A stretch of 64,000 nucleotides of DNA from Sulfuritalea hydrogenivorans sk43H. Its GTDB lineage: Bacteria; Pseudomonadota; Gammaproteobacteria; Burkholderiales; Rhodocyclaceae. The position numbers were made by a program, and so were the translations under genes. The DNA is taken from positions 3,038,001 to 3,102,000 of the forward strand of contig NZ_AP012547.1 of assembly GCF_000828635.1 (NCBI RefSeq), in the 5' to 3' direction. The notes beneath the pieces were generated by a model. The model worked only from the letters and a program-made list of their open reading frames with translations, was not told the origin of the DNA and searched no databases. Position 1 is the first letter of the stretch. Every line of letters begins with the position of its first letter. Positions 52,671 to 63,198 of the stretch are shown in pieces.

Positions 52671-53684
52671 ATGAGCTTCCAACCCGTCAAGTTCTACCAG
52701 ACCGGCACCTTCACCGTCGGCAACCGCCTGCTGCCGCCGGAAGAACGCAGCGTGCAGTCGCAGGTGAAGCGCTACAACTCGATCAACTCCGGCCACCGCG
52801 CCTGCCAGGGCTGCGGCGAGGCGCTGGGCGCTCGCTACGCCATCGATGCCGTAATGGAGGCGACCAACGGCCGCCTGATCTGTGCCAACGCCACCGGCTG
52901 CCTCGAGGTGTTTTCCACGCCTTATCCGGAAACCTCCTGGCAGGTGCCGTGGATTCACTCGCTATTCGGCAACACGGCGGCGGTGGCCACAGGCATCGCC
53001 GCCGCAATCAAGATCAAGCGGCAGAAGGGTGAGCGGCGCGACATCCGCGTCGTCGCCCAGGGCGGCGACGGCGGCACCACCGACATCGGCTTCGGCTGCC
53101 TCTCCGGCATGTTCGAACGCAACGACGACGTGCTCTACATCTGCTACGACAACGGCGGCTACATGAACACCGGCGTCCAGCGCTCCTCGGCCACGCCGGC
53201 GGCGGCGCGCACGTCGACCACGCCGGCGGTCGGCGACGATCCCGGCAACGTCTTCGGCCAGGGCAAGTTCCTGCCGGCGATCGCCATGGCGCACGACATT
53301 CCCTACGTCGCCACCGCCACGGTGGCCGACTTGCGCGACCTCGAAGCCAAGGTGCGGCGCGCCATGGAAATCCGCGGCGCACGCTACATCCACATCCTGG
53401 TGCCCTGCCCGCTGGGCTGGGGCACGGCCTCGCACGACACCATCAAGATGGCGCGGCTGGCAAAAGAGACCGGCATCTTCCCGGTGTTCGAGGCCGAACA
53501 CGGCGACATAAAGTCGGTGCTGGCGATACGGCGGCCGCTGCCGGTGGAAGAGTATCTGCGGCCGCAAAAACGCTATGCCCACCTGTTCGGCAAGCAGCCG
53601 CGGGTGGAGGTGATTGCCCAGCTGCAGGCGCAGGCCGATCGCAACATCAAGCGCTACGGACTGTTCGCGGAAGGGAGCCGCTGA
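52671..53684 (+). CDS. 2-oxoacid:acceptor oxidoreductase, beta (TPP-binding) subunit
   Basis: This 337-residue subunit has the CQGCGEALGARYAI cysteine segment near residue 45, an ANATGCLEVFSTPYP motif, and the thiamine diphosphate site AQGGDGGTTDIGFGCL with YICYDNGGYMNTGVQRS. These match beta subunits of pyruvate- and related 2-oxoacid oxidoreductases. It partners the upstream gamma-alpha fusion. ATG 52671 follows GGAG at five bases. The next gene starts two bases after its stop. Confidence 0.9.
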   Translation: MSFQPVKFYQTGTFTVGNRLLPPEERSVQSQVKRYNSINSGHRACQGCGEALGARYAIDAVMEATNGRLICANATGCLEVFSTPYPETSWQVPWIHSLFGNTAAVATGIAAAIKIKRQKGERRDIRVVAQGGDGGTTDIGFGCLSGMFERNDDVLYICYDNGGYMNTGVQRSSATPAAARTSTTPAVGDDPGNVFGQGKFLPAIAMAHDIPYVATATVADLRDLEAKVRRAMEIRGARYIHILVPCPLGWGTASHDTIKMARLAKETGIFPVFEAEHGDIKSVLAIRRPLPVEEYLRPQKRYAHLFGKQPRVEVIAQLQAQADRNIKRYGLFAEGSR

Positions 53685-53686
53685 TC

Positions 53687-55309
53687 ATGGACAAGCCCTT
53701 TGCCATCACCCTCGATCCGGGTTCCTCGCTGGCCAACCACACCGGATCGTGGCGCACCTTCCGCCCCGAGTATGTCGACCGCCTGCCGCCCTGCAACGCC
53801 ACCTGCCCCGCCGGCGAGAACATCCAGGGCTGGCTGTTCCACGCCGAGAGCGGCGATTATGAAAAAGCCTGGCGCTCGCTGACCGGGAACAATCCGCTGC
53901 CGGCGATCATGGGCCGCGTCTGCTACCACCCCTGCGAAGGCGCCTGCAACCGCCAGCACGTCGATTCCGCCGTCGGCATCAACTCGGTCGAGCGCTTCCT
54001 CGGCGACGAGGCGATCAAGCGCGGCTGGAAGTTCGATGCGCCGGCCGCCGCCACGGGCAAGCGCGTGCTGGTGGTCGGCTCCGGCCCGGCCGGCCTTTCC
54101 GCCGCCTACCAGCTGACGCGCATGGGCCACAAGGCCGTGATCTACGAAGCGGCGCCGCTCGCGGGCGGCATGATGCGCTTCGGCATCCCCAAGTACCGCC
54201 TGCCGCGCGAAGTGCTCGACGCCGAGATCCAGCGCCTGCTCGACTTCGGCGTCGAAATCCAGTTGCGGACCAAGGTCACCGACGTCCAGCAGGCAATGAA
54301 GGACGGCTTTGACGCCGTCTTCCTCGGCGTCGGCGCCCACATCGCCAAGCGCGCCTACATCCCCGCCGGCGATGCCAACAAGGTGCTCGACGCGGTTGCC
54401 GTTCTGCGCGGCATGGAAGGCCACGACGCGCCGATGCTGGGCCGCAAGGTCGTGGTCTATGGCGGCGGCAACACCGCGATCGACGTCGCGCGCACCGCCA
54501 AGCGCCTCGGCGCCGAAGAGGCGATCATTGTCTACCGCCGCACCCGAGACAAGATGCCGGCGCACGACTTCGAAGTCGAAGAGGCGTTGCAGGAAGGCAT
54601 CTCGATCAAGTGGCTGTCGACCATCAAGGAAGCCGGCGAGTCCGACATCATGGTCGAGAAGATGGCGCTCGACGACAAGGGCTTTCCGCAGCCGACCGGC
54701 GAATTCGAGCGCATCGAGGCCGACTCCGTGGTGCTGGCGCTGGGCCAGGATGCCGACCTCGCGCTGCTCGAGAACGTGCCGGGTCTGGTGGTTGACAACG
54801 GCCTGATCCGGGTCGACGCCGGCATGATGACCGGCCACCCCGGCGTCTTTGCCGGCGGCGACATGGCCGGCAACGAGCGTACCGTCACCGTCGCCGTCGG
54901 CCACGGCAAGAAGGCCGCGCGCGCGATCGACGCCTGGCTGCGCGGCGAAACCTACGCGCCGCCGCCCAAGCCCGAGATCGCCACGGTCGAGCGCATGAAT
55001 GCCTGGTACTACTCCGACGCGCCGAAGACCATGCGCCCGGTACTCGACATCATCCGCCGCCAGTCCACCTTCGAGGAAGTGCTGGGCGGGCTGGACGAAA
55101 GCAATGCGCTGTTCGAGGCGCGCCGTTGCATGTCCTGCGGCAACTGCTTCGAGTGCGACAACTGCTACGGCGTCTGCCCCGACAACGCCGTGATCAAGCT
55201 CGGCCCCGGCAAGCGCTTCAAGTTCAACCTCGACTACTGCAAGGGCTGCGGCATCTGCGCCACCGAGTGTCCCTGCGGCGCAATCAGGATGGTGGCGGAG
55301 GAAAACTGA
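53687..55309 (+). CDS. GltD-like FAD oxidoreductase with C-terminal ferredoxin domain
   Basis: This 540-residue electron-transfer subunit has N-terminal cysteine clusters for [4Fe-4S] binding (LPPCNATCPAGENIQGWL and VCYHPCEGACNRQ), an FAD-binding fold (VLVVGSGPAGLSAAYQLTRM), an NAD(P)-binding fold (VVVYGGGNTAIDVARTAKR), and a two-cluster ferredoxin domain (CMSCGNCFECDNCYGVCP and CKGCGICATECPCGAI). The last two would replace the separate delta subunit found in other oxidoreductases. It probably links the 2-oxoacid oxidoreductase to NAD(P), as PadH does in phenylglyoxylate dehydrogenase (inference). Confidence 0.88.
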   Translation: MDKPFAITLDPGSSLANHTGSWRTFRPEYVDRLPPCNATCPAGENIQGWLFHAESGDYEKAWRSLTGNNPLPAIMGRVCYHPCEGACNRQHVDSAVGINSVERFLGDEAIKRGWKFDAPAAATGKRVLVVGSGPAGLSAAYQLTRMGHKAVIYEAAPLAGGMMRFGIPKYRLPREVLDAEIQRLLDFGVEIQLRTKVTDVQQAMKDGFDAVFLGVGAHIAKRAYIPAGDANKVLDAVAVLRGMEGHDAPMLGRKVVVYGGGNTAIDVARTAKRLGAEEAIIVYRRTRDKMPAHDFEVEEALQEGISIKWLSTIKEAGESDIMVEKMALDDKGFPQPTGEFERIEADSVVLALGQDADLALLENVPGLVVDNGLIRVDAGMMTGHPGVFAGGDMAGNERTVTVAVGHGKKAARAIDAWLRGETYAPPPKPEIATVERMNAWYYSDAPKTMRPVLDIIRRQSTFEEVLGGLDESNALFEARRCMSCGNCFECDNCYGVCPDNAVIKLGPGKRFKFNLDYCKGCGICATECPCGAIRMVAEEN

Positions 55310-55388
55310 GTGCGGGTAGCAGCGACGGGGAAATCGGATTGTCGCGCCGCCGCTCGTTCAAGCCCGGCTTGCCGATCGGCGACCGGGA

Positions 55389-57290
55389 TTACTTGACCCG
55401 CCCGCGCCCTTCACGCTTCGCCTGATACAGGTTGTGGTCGGCGGCGTTGATCAGGCTCTGCGGGTCGGCCATGCTCTCCGAGCGCTGGGCGACCCCGACA
55501 CTGATTCCGCATCGCTTGTCGCCCGCATCGATGGCCAGCTTGTTGATCGCGTCACAGAGACGCTGGCCGCAGGCCGCTGCCGCCACCCGGTCGGCATCCG
55601 GGCAGATCACCCAGAACTCGTCGCCGCCGACCCGGCAGACGACATCCTGCGTGCGCACGCCCGCTCGCAGGGTCTCCGAGACCTGCCTGAGCACCTGGTC
55701 GCCGCGATCATGCCCGTAGAGGTCGTTGATCTCCTTGAACCAGTCGATATCGACCACCAGGCAGGACAAGGGATGCTGGCGCCGCGTGGAGCCCGACCAC
55801 TCCTGTTGCAGCCGCTCCAGTGCGTAGCGCCGATTCGGGCAGCCGGTAAGAACATCGGTTACCGACATTTCCTGCAAACGGCGATTGCTTTCGGATAATT
55901 CCGCGGCAATGTCCTGCAACTCCCTGTAGTTCTTTTCCGTCTCGCGCTGCAAGTGAATGCTTCGCGCGCCGGCTTTGAGCCTGGCAAGAAGAACCCGTGG
56001 CGTGACCGGCTTGGGAATGAAGTCGTTGGTTCCGGCATCGAAGGCCTGGACCAGATGATCCTCGTCCGTCTGGGCGGTGATCACGAGGATGTATTGCGCG
56101 GCGCCCGTCGGCGTCTTGCGCAGCTGCTTGATCATGTCGATGCCGTCCATCACCGGCATCACCCAATCCGTCACGACGATGTCGGGAGGGTTCTCCAGTG
56201 CGGCGGCAAGGGCCTGTCGTCCATTTTCTGCTTCCATTACCTTATAGCCGGCTTCCTGCAAGACCTGCTTCAGATACATCCGGGAAGAACGTTCGTCATC
56301 GACCAGCAACACCCGCAATGAGGCCGGATCTTCCGGTGCCGATTGCGAGAGGAGCGTGGCGTCGGCTGCAACCTGTTCGACCCAGGAGAAGTCGAAAGCA
56401 GTGCTGGTGCGCAGCCCGAAGGAATTTGCCCATTCATGCCAGTCAGTGGCGACCTGCTTGCCCAATGCGACCAGCTCGGCCGATTCCAGGGATACGCGGG
56501 CACCATGCCGGTAGAGTTCGAGGACCTTTTCCGGAGTCCGGCTGGCCGGATCGAGCAGGAGATCCGCAATTGTCGCGGCCAGGGCCAGTCCCCGCGTCAG
56601 GACATAGGGACGGCTGCCGACGGGGGACAGGTCCGCTTCCGGATGCTGGTGAAAGCACACCGGGTCGACGTATATTTTCGGCAGCCCCCATCCGGTCAGG
56701 AGCTCGGCGCCGAGCTCCCACTGGTGGCAGCCAAAACGCGCAATTTCAAGCTCGGCGAGTTTCCCCTTGTTCGCCAGCGTCGCCTGGGCGAGGATGTGTC
56801 CGTATGGTTCCGGGAAAACCGTGGCCAGCGCCAGCGCGCCGATATTGACCAGAAGCCCGACACTGAAGGCTTCATCGCTGGGTGCAGCCCGTGCCCGGCT
56901 TGAAATGGCCTGAAACGCCAGCGCCAGCGCCAATGACCTCGACCAGAATCCCTGGTAGTCGAATTGCGGACAGGGGCCTTTGCGGTATCCGGACAACAGC
57001 GAGAATCCCAGCGCCAGGTTGCGGATGGCGGGAAGCCCGAGAATCTGCAGGGCGCCTTTGACCGATACCACGGGACGTCCACCGCTACCCTGCCAGGCGG
57101 AATTTGCAAGCTTGATCAGCCGCGCGACAAAAGCGGGATCAACCCGGATCGTTTCTTCGAGCAGTGCATAGGAAACCTTGTCGTCCTGCGTCAAGCGAAT
57201 GACGCGCCGGGCAAATTCATTCGGGGACGGCAGGTCGGGGGACGACCTGATGCTAGCCAGCAAATCGGCTTTGACCATATTCATATGCAT
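55389..57290 (-). CDS. HDOD-REC-GGDEF signalling protein
   Basis: This 633-residue cytoplasmic protein has an HDOD domain (about 1-290; DLPSPNEFARRVIRLTQDDK), a response-regulator receiver domain (about 325-445; LRVLLVDDERSSRMYLKQVL, phosphoacceptor in VVTDWVMPVMDG, FIPKPVTP with the conserved lysine) and a GGDEF domain (CRVGGDEFWVIC, with inhibitory-site motif RTQD five residues upstream). The cyclase site looks intact. No histidine kinase gene is next to it. The combination of HDOD input and receiver control is uncommon but known. Confidence 0.92.
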   Translation of the reverse strand: MHMNMVKADLLASIRSSPDLPSPNEFARRVIRLTQDDKVSYALLEETIRVDPAFVARLIKLANSAWQGSGGRPVVSVKGALQILGLPAIRNLALGFSLLSGYRKGPCPQFDYQGFWSRSLALALAFQAISSRARAAPSDEAFSVGLLVNIGALALATVFPEPYGHILAQATLANKGKLAELEIARFGCHQWELGAELLTGWGLPKIYVDPVCFHQHPEADLSPVGSRPYVLTRGLALAATIADLLLDPASRTPEKVLELYRHGARVSLESAELVALGKQVATDWHEWANSFGLRTSTAFDFSWVEQVAADATLLSQSAPEDPASLRVLLVDDERSSRMYLKQVLQEAGYKVMEAENGRQALAAALENPPDIVVTDWVMPVMDGIDMIKQLRKTPTGAAQYILVITAQTDEDHLVQAFDAGTNDFIPKPVTPRVLLARLKAGARSIHLQRETEKNYRELQDIAAELSESNRRLQEMSVTDVLTGCPNRRYALERLQQEWSGSTRRQHPLSCLVVDIDWFKEINDLYGHDRGDQVLRQVSETLRAGVRTQDVVCRVGGDEFWVICPDADRVAAAACGQRLCDAINKLAIDAGDKRCGISVGVAQRSESMADPQSLINAADHNLYQAKREGRGRVK

Positions 57291-57356
57291 CTGCTTACAT
57301 GTTGCGATCGGCTGGAGTCTAACCGATCTCTTTACCGAAGACGCCCGGCACCGGGT

Positions 57357-58373
57357 TCAGGCGGCCTGCGCGATGCTGCGCGCCCGCAACTGGCCGCAGC
57401 CGCCATCGATGTCCTGCCCGGCCGACTGGCGCAACTTGGCCAAAATGCCGTGGCGATACAGGTGCAGCGACATTGCCGCCGCGCGCTCCCACGAGGGACG
57501 GCGGAAAGCAGGTCCCTCCACTTCGTTGTAGGGGATGAAGTTCATCACCGCGTACTTGCCCTTGAGCAGCCGCACGATGCCGTCGAGCTCGGCATCATTG
57601 TCGTTGATGCCTGCCAGCAGCGTCCATTGATACTGGATCGGATAGCCGGTGGCGCGGGCGTACTGCTCGCCCAGCTCCACCAGTTCGGCCGGATCGATGC
57701 GCTGCGCCTTCGGCAGCAGTTGCGCGCGCAGTTCGGCTCGCGTCGAATGCAGCGACAGCGCCAGCGCCGGGCGGACAAGGCCGAGCGGCAGCCGTTCGAA
57801 CACGCGCCGATCGCCGACGGTGGAGAACACCAGGTTCTTGTGCGCGATGTTCGCCGCGGTGCCGAGCAGCTCGATGGCGTCGAGCACGTTGTCCAGGTTG
57901 TGCGCCGGCTCGCCCATGCCCATGAAGGCGACTTTCTTCACCGGCCGGCGGGCGCGGGCCAGCACCACCTGGGCGACGATCTCGGCGCTGCCGAGCTGGC
58001 GCAGCAGGCCATCGCGACCGGTCATGCAGAACGTGCAACCCACGGCGCAGCCGACCTGGGTCGAGACGCAGACGCCGTCGCGCGGCAGCAACACGCTCTC
58101 CACCGTCTGGCCGTCGCCGAGTTCCACCAGCAGGCGCGCGGAGCCGTCTGCTCCCATGTGTTCGGAGCGAACCCGCGCCAGGCCGGCCAGCTCCGCCGCC
58201 AATCCGGGCAAGGCGGCGCGGACGCGTGCGGGGAAAAAGTCCTCGGGCGGCACCGGCCCGCTATCGAGCGGGAGTGCCCGCGTCCATGCCCGCAGGATGC
58301 GCTCCTCGTGACACGGCAGGGCACCATGATCGCGCAGGTGCTGGCGAACCAGCTCAAGGCGCAAGAGGCTCAT
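57357..58373 (-). CDS. RlmN/Cfr-family radical SAM RNA methyltransferase
   Basis: This 338-residue radical SAM enzyme has the cluster motif QVGCAVGCTFCMTG (CxxxCxxC). The other family cysteines are also visible, including the C-terminal one in GQDIDGGCGQLR that resolves the methyl intermediate. It also shows KKVAFMGMGEPAHNLDNVL and LALSLHSTRAELRAQLLP. The family methylates A2503 of 23S rRNA or tRNA A37 (RlmN), or other positions. It may be the main RlmN or a second paralogue; sequence alone does not settle this. ATG 58373 is preferred to an upstream frame. Confidence 0.88.
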   Translation of the reverse strand: MSLLRLELVRQHLRDHGALPCHEERILRAWTRALPLDSGPVPPEDFFPARVRAALPGLAAELAGLARVRSEHMGADGSARLLVELGDGQTVESVLLPRDGVCVSTQVGCAVGCTFCMTGRDGLLRQLGSAEIVAQVVLARARRPVKKVAFMGMGEPAHNLDNVLDAIELLGTAANIAHKNLVFSTVGDRRVFERLPLGLVRPALALSLHSTRAELRAQLLPKAQRIDPAELVELGEQYARATGYPIQYQWTLLAGINDNDAELDGIVRLLKGKYAVMNFIPYNEVEGPAFRRPSWERAAAMSLHLYRHGILAKLRQSAGQDIDGGCGQLRARSIAQAA

Positions 58374-58404
58374 CGCGCGGACCGGCCAACTACGCAACGC
58401 CGCT

Positions 58405-58725
58405 TCACTCCGTACTGGATGAATCGGCCACGGTCTTGAAGCAGCGTTGGCACACCGGCGACCCGGCTTGCAGGTCGTGGCCATACTTGGCGCACTGCCG
58501 TTCCAGTGCGAACAGGGCGAACGCCGGACGTTTCATGGCCAGCATGACGATGAAGACAGTGCCCGCGATGAAGGGAAACTGTTCGCCCGTGGCTCCGCCC
58601 AGCCACGTCATGGTGTAGGGCTGCAGCAGGGATGCGGCGAACATGATCACGCCCGCCCCGATCACAAACACGGTGTTGGCGAAATGCTTTGCCTTGTCTT
58701 GAAGGTCCTGTTTCGATGGCGTCAC
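58405..58725 (-). CDS. Small membrane protein with C-terminal cysteine pairs
   Basis: This 106-residue protein has two hydrophobic helices (about residues 15-37 and 52-70) and a short C-terminal tail, RQCAKYGHDLQAGSPVCQRC, with three cysteines and a histidine that could form a zinc site. I do not recognise a family. The start is GTG 58725 with GGAG six bases upstream; no ATG fits. It precedes the RlmN-like gene by 31 bases on the same strand. Confidence 0.7.
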   Translation of the reverse strand: MTPSKQDLQDKAKHFANTVFVIGAGVIMFAASLLQPYTMTWLGGATGEQFPFIAGTVFIVMLAMKRPAFALFALERQCAKYGHDLQAGSPVCQRCFKTVADSSSTE

Positions 58726-58823
58726 GATGGCTCCGGAAGGTTGATGGCTTGCGCTCCAGGACGGCAGTTTAACGCCTGAGTCGCAGGCACTGGCTGCACC
58801 CTGCCGCCACGATGTCGTCTGGC

Positions 58824-61181
58824 CTAGCGGTAGCCCCAGCGCTGTTGCCACTCCCTGGCCACGGTGCTGCCCTGGCTCGCCGCCATGCGCATCCATTTCG
58901 CCGCTTCGGCCATGTTGCGCTCCAGGCCGTTGCCACCGATGGAATAAATCTGCCCCAGCAACTCCTGCGAGCCCATGTGGCCCTGATTGGCGCCCAGCCT
59001 GAACCAGTTCGCCGCTTCCGCGTAATTGGTGGCCACGCCCATGCCCTGCGCATAAATGATGCCGACGATCATTTGCGCTTCGGCATGACCCTTGTCGGCG
59101 GCGGCCCTGGCCCAGCGCAGCCCCTCCGCAAGATTCACCGCTACCCCGCTGCCGGTCATCAGCCTCTTTGCCAAGCGGGTCTGCGCCTCGGTGTTTCCCT
59201 GTTCGGCTGCCTTTGCGTACCACCGCGCCGCCTCTGTCCTGTTCTCGGGAATGCCGAGCTTGCCATCGAGCATTTCCGCCAGGCCGAACTGTCCCTCGCT
59301 GTCGCCTTGTTCAGCCGCCTTGCGAAACCAGTTGGTGCCTTCCACCGGATCCTTCGCCACACCGCGGCCCCGCGTCAGCATGAAGCCAAGTCCCATCTGC
59401 GCCCCGGCGTAACCCTTTTCCGCCGCCTGGCGAAACAATCGCACCGCTTCCGCGGGGTCCTGCGGCACGCCCGTGCCGGAGTCATGCATTCTGCCGAGAC
59501 GGTAGATGCCCTCCGCGTTGTCCTGGCTTGCCGACTTCCGATACCAGGCCAGCGCTTCCACTGGATTTGCCGCAACGCCCCAGCCGCCTTCATAGGCCTT
59601 GCCGAGATTGACCTGGGCCACCGGATTCCCCAGTTCGGCCGCCTTGCGAAACCAGGCCAGGGCTTCCGCATCGCTTTGCGGCACGCCGACCCCCTTGGCA
59701 TACATGAAGCCCAGGTCGTTTTGCGCTTCGGCATTGCCCTGGTCGGCGGCGCGGCGGTACCACTTCGCTGCTTCGTTCTGATCCTTCGCGACGCCTTCGC
59801 CCTTGTCGTACAGGCGCGCCAGGTAGTGCTGGCCTTTGGCATCGCCTTGATCGGCGGCGGCCCGCAGCCACTTGGCGGCTTCCCATGCGTCCTTGGCGAC
59901 GCCCGCGCCCGCGGCATACATGGCGCCAAGATTGGCCTGGGCTCCGGCCAGCCCTTGTTCCGCGGCCTTGCGGAACCACTTGGCGGCCTCCGTGTAATCC
60001 TGCGGCACCCCCTCGCCCTTGAGATACAGGAAGCCGAGGTTGTTCTGGGCCGGCCCGAAACCCCGGTCCGCGACGTACCTGAAATCCGTCACGGCCATCT
60101 TCATGTCGCCCTTGCCCCAGGCATCCATCGCCGCATCGAAGCGCGCCGCCAGTGCAAGGGAATTGCTCACCGCCGGCGACGGCTTTTCCGTGCCCGGCTT
60201 GCCGGGAGTGGTCTTGAAGGAGTCGACTCGGGTTCGCGCCAGCCCGGCGAATTTTCCGCGCGGATACTGCTTCAGGTATTCCCGGAAATCGGCGAGGCTG
60301 CCGCCACGCTCGACGCTGCGCCAGAATTCAAGTTCGATCGCGGCCGGATCGAGTCTGCCGCTCGGCGCAATGCCGCCGATCGCATCCCCGGCCGCCTTGT
60401 CGCCTTCCCTGAAATAGAAGTCGCCGGTCAGCGACGACGATTCCCACGGCGTTTGCGCTTCGTTGCTCTTCCTCACCACGTTGGCGCGCACGCGCTTGAA
60501 GACGTCCTCGATCTTGATGCCGGGCACGTCCATCGCCGCCAGCAGTTCGGAGGTATAGAGCCCGTTCCTGCCCTCGCCGTCGGCGGCCACCCGGCCCGGC
60601 GCGGTGGCGTACGCAATCAGGGTGCCGCTGGGAGCGTTGATCTGCGCCAGGCCCTGGCCGCCGCCGCGAAAGCTGCGCTCGAAGGGATTGTTGCGGCAGG
60701 CGTCGAGGATCACCAGCGACAGCCGGGCCGGCGCCAGCTTGTCGAGCAGCTGGTCGACGTCGACCGCTTCGCTGCTCACGGCCGACTCGTTGTGAATCTC
60801 GGCATCGATCGGGATCAGGTAGTTCTTGCCGCGCACCTGCATGCCGTGGCCGGCGTAGAAGAACAGCGCCTCGGTGCCGGGCTGCACCTTGTTGCCGAAC
60901 TCGGTGAGGGCGCGCAGCATGTCCTTCTGCCGCGCATCGGTGCGCAAGATGACGTCGAAGCCGAGCCGCTTGAGCCTGGCGGCAATATCGCCGGCATCGT
61001 TGGCGGGATTCCTCAAGGCACCGACACCGGGGTAGGCGGCATTGCCGATGACCAGCGCGATGCGCTTGCCCGACGTCGTGGGCGCGACCTCAAGATTGCG
61101 CTGCGGCTCGGCGGCAGGCGCAAGCGTTGTCGAGAACGCAAACAGAACCAGGATTGTCAGCCGACGAAATACCGAGAGCAT
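58824..61181 (-). CDS. Exported caspase-like protease with Sel1 repeats
   Basis: This 785-residue protein begins with a signal peptide (MLSVFRRLTILVLFAFSTTL, then APAAEP). A caspase/metacaspase-type peptidase C14 domain follows (about 35-260; RIALVIGNAAYPGVGALRNP), with the catalytic histidine in FFYAGHGMQ and cysteine in ILDACRNNPF. After a spacer come eleven Sel1-type repeats (first QNNLGFLYLKGEGVPQDYTE) to the C-terminus. Sel1 repeats bind protein partners. Orthocaspases cleave after Arg or Lys; a periplasmic location is predicted here. ATG 61181 is chosen because it opens the signal peptide. Confidence 0.92.
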   Translation of the reverse strand: MLSVFRRLTILVLFAFSTTLAPAAEPQRNLEVAPTTSGKRIALVIGNAAYPGVGALRNPANDAGDIAARLKRLGFDVILRTDARQKDMLRALTEFGNKVQPGTEALFFYAGHGMQVRGKNYLIPIDAEIHNESAVSSEAVDVDQLLDKLAPARLSLVILDACRNNPFERSFRGGGQGLAQINAPSGTLIAYATAPGRVAADGEGRNGLYTSELLAAMDVPGIKIEDVFKRVRANVVRKSNEAQTPWESSSLTGDFYFREGDKAAGDAIGGIAPSGRLDPAAIELEFWRSVERGGSLADFREYLKQYPRGKFAGLARTRVDSFKTTPGKPGTEKPSPAVSNSLALAARFDAAMDAWGKGDMKMAVTDFRYVADRGFGPAQNNLGFLYLKGEGVPQDYTEAAKWFRKAAEQGLAGAQANLGAMYAAGAGVAKDAWEAAKWLRAAADQGDAKGQHYLARLYDKGEGVAKDQNEAAKWYRRAADQGNAEAQNDLGFMYAKGVGVPQSDAEALAWFRKAAELGNPVAQVNLGKAYEGGWGVAANPVEALAWYRKSASQDNAEGIYRLGRMHDSGTGVPQDPAEAVRLFRQAAEKGYAGAQMGLGFMLTRGRGVAKDPVEGTNWFRKAAEQGDSEGQFGLAEMLDGKLGIPENRTEAARWYAKAAEQGNTEAQTRLAKRLMTGSGVAVNLAEGLRWARAAADKGHAEAQMIVGIIYAQGMGVATNYAEAANWFRLGANQGHMGSQELLGQIYSIGGNGLERNMAEAAKWMRMAASQGSTVAREWQQRWGYR

Positions 61182-61315
61182 GCTCCCCTCCCCAACCATG
61201 ACCGCAGTCGTTTGACCATCGACCGCCATGCGCTGGCGGCATCTGCATACATTTCAAGCGTAGCCGCGCCGCGACCAATAGGCAAGGCGGCCCATGCGCG
61301 CGCCATCGCAGCGCC

Positions 61316-61344
61316 GATCGCCGTAGCGCCAGCGCCGACTCCCG
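61316..61344. repeat. Dispersed repeat
   Basis: GATCGCCGTAGCGCCAGCGC then CGACTCCCG matches the copy at 1223-1252 almost exactly. It lies in the 259-base divergent spacer between the caspase gene and acsA, which otherwise shows only the RBS GGGAGGC before 61441. Confidence 0.75.
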
Positions 61345-61440
61345 CGCTGCATTCCCTGTCGCGCCGACCGCCTGGTCGACGGACGCCTTCCCCCGGCCCG
61401 AAGAAGGGGCTATATTTCCCTTGAAGGGAGCGAGGGAGGC

Positions 61441-63194
<1,754 letters not shown>

Positions 63195-63198
<4 letters not shown>

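Noticed and set aside
58812..61424. Very long plus-strand open frame opposite the caspase gene
   Set aside because: It is a GC-driven antisense shadow: the minus strand encodes clear caspase and Sel1 motifs, and the plus-strand translation shows no known domain.
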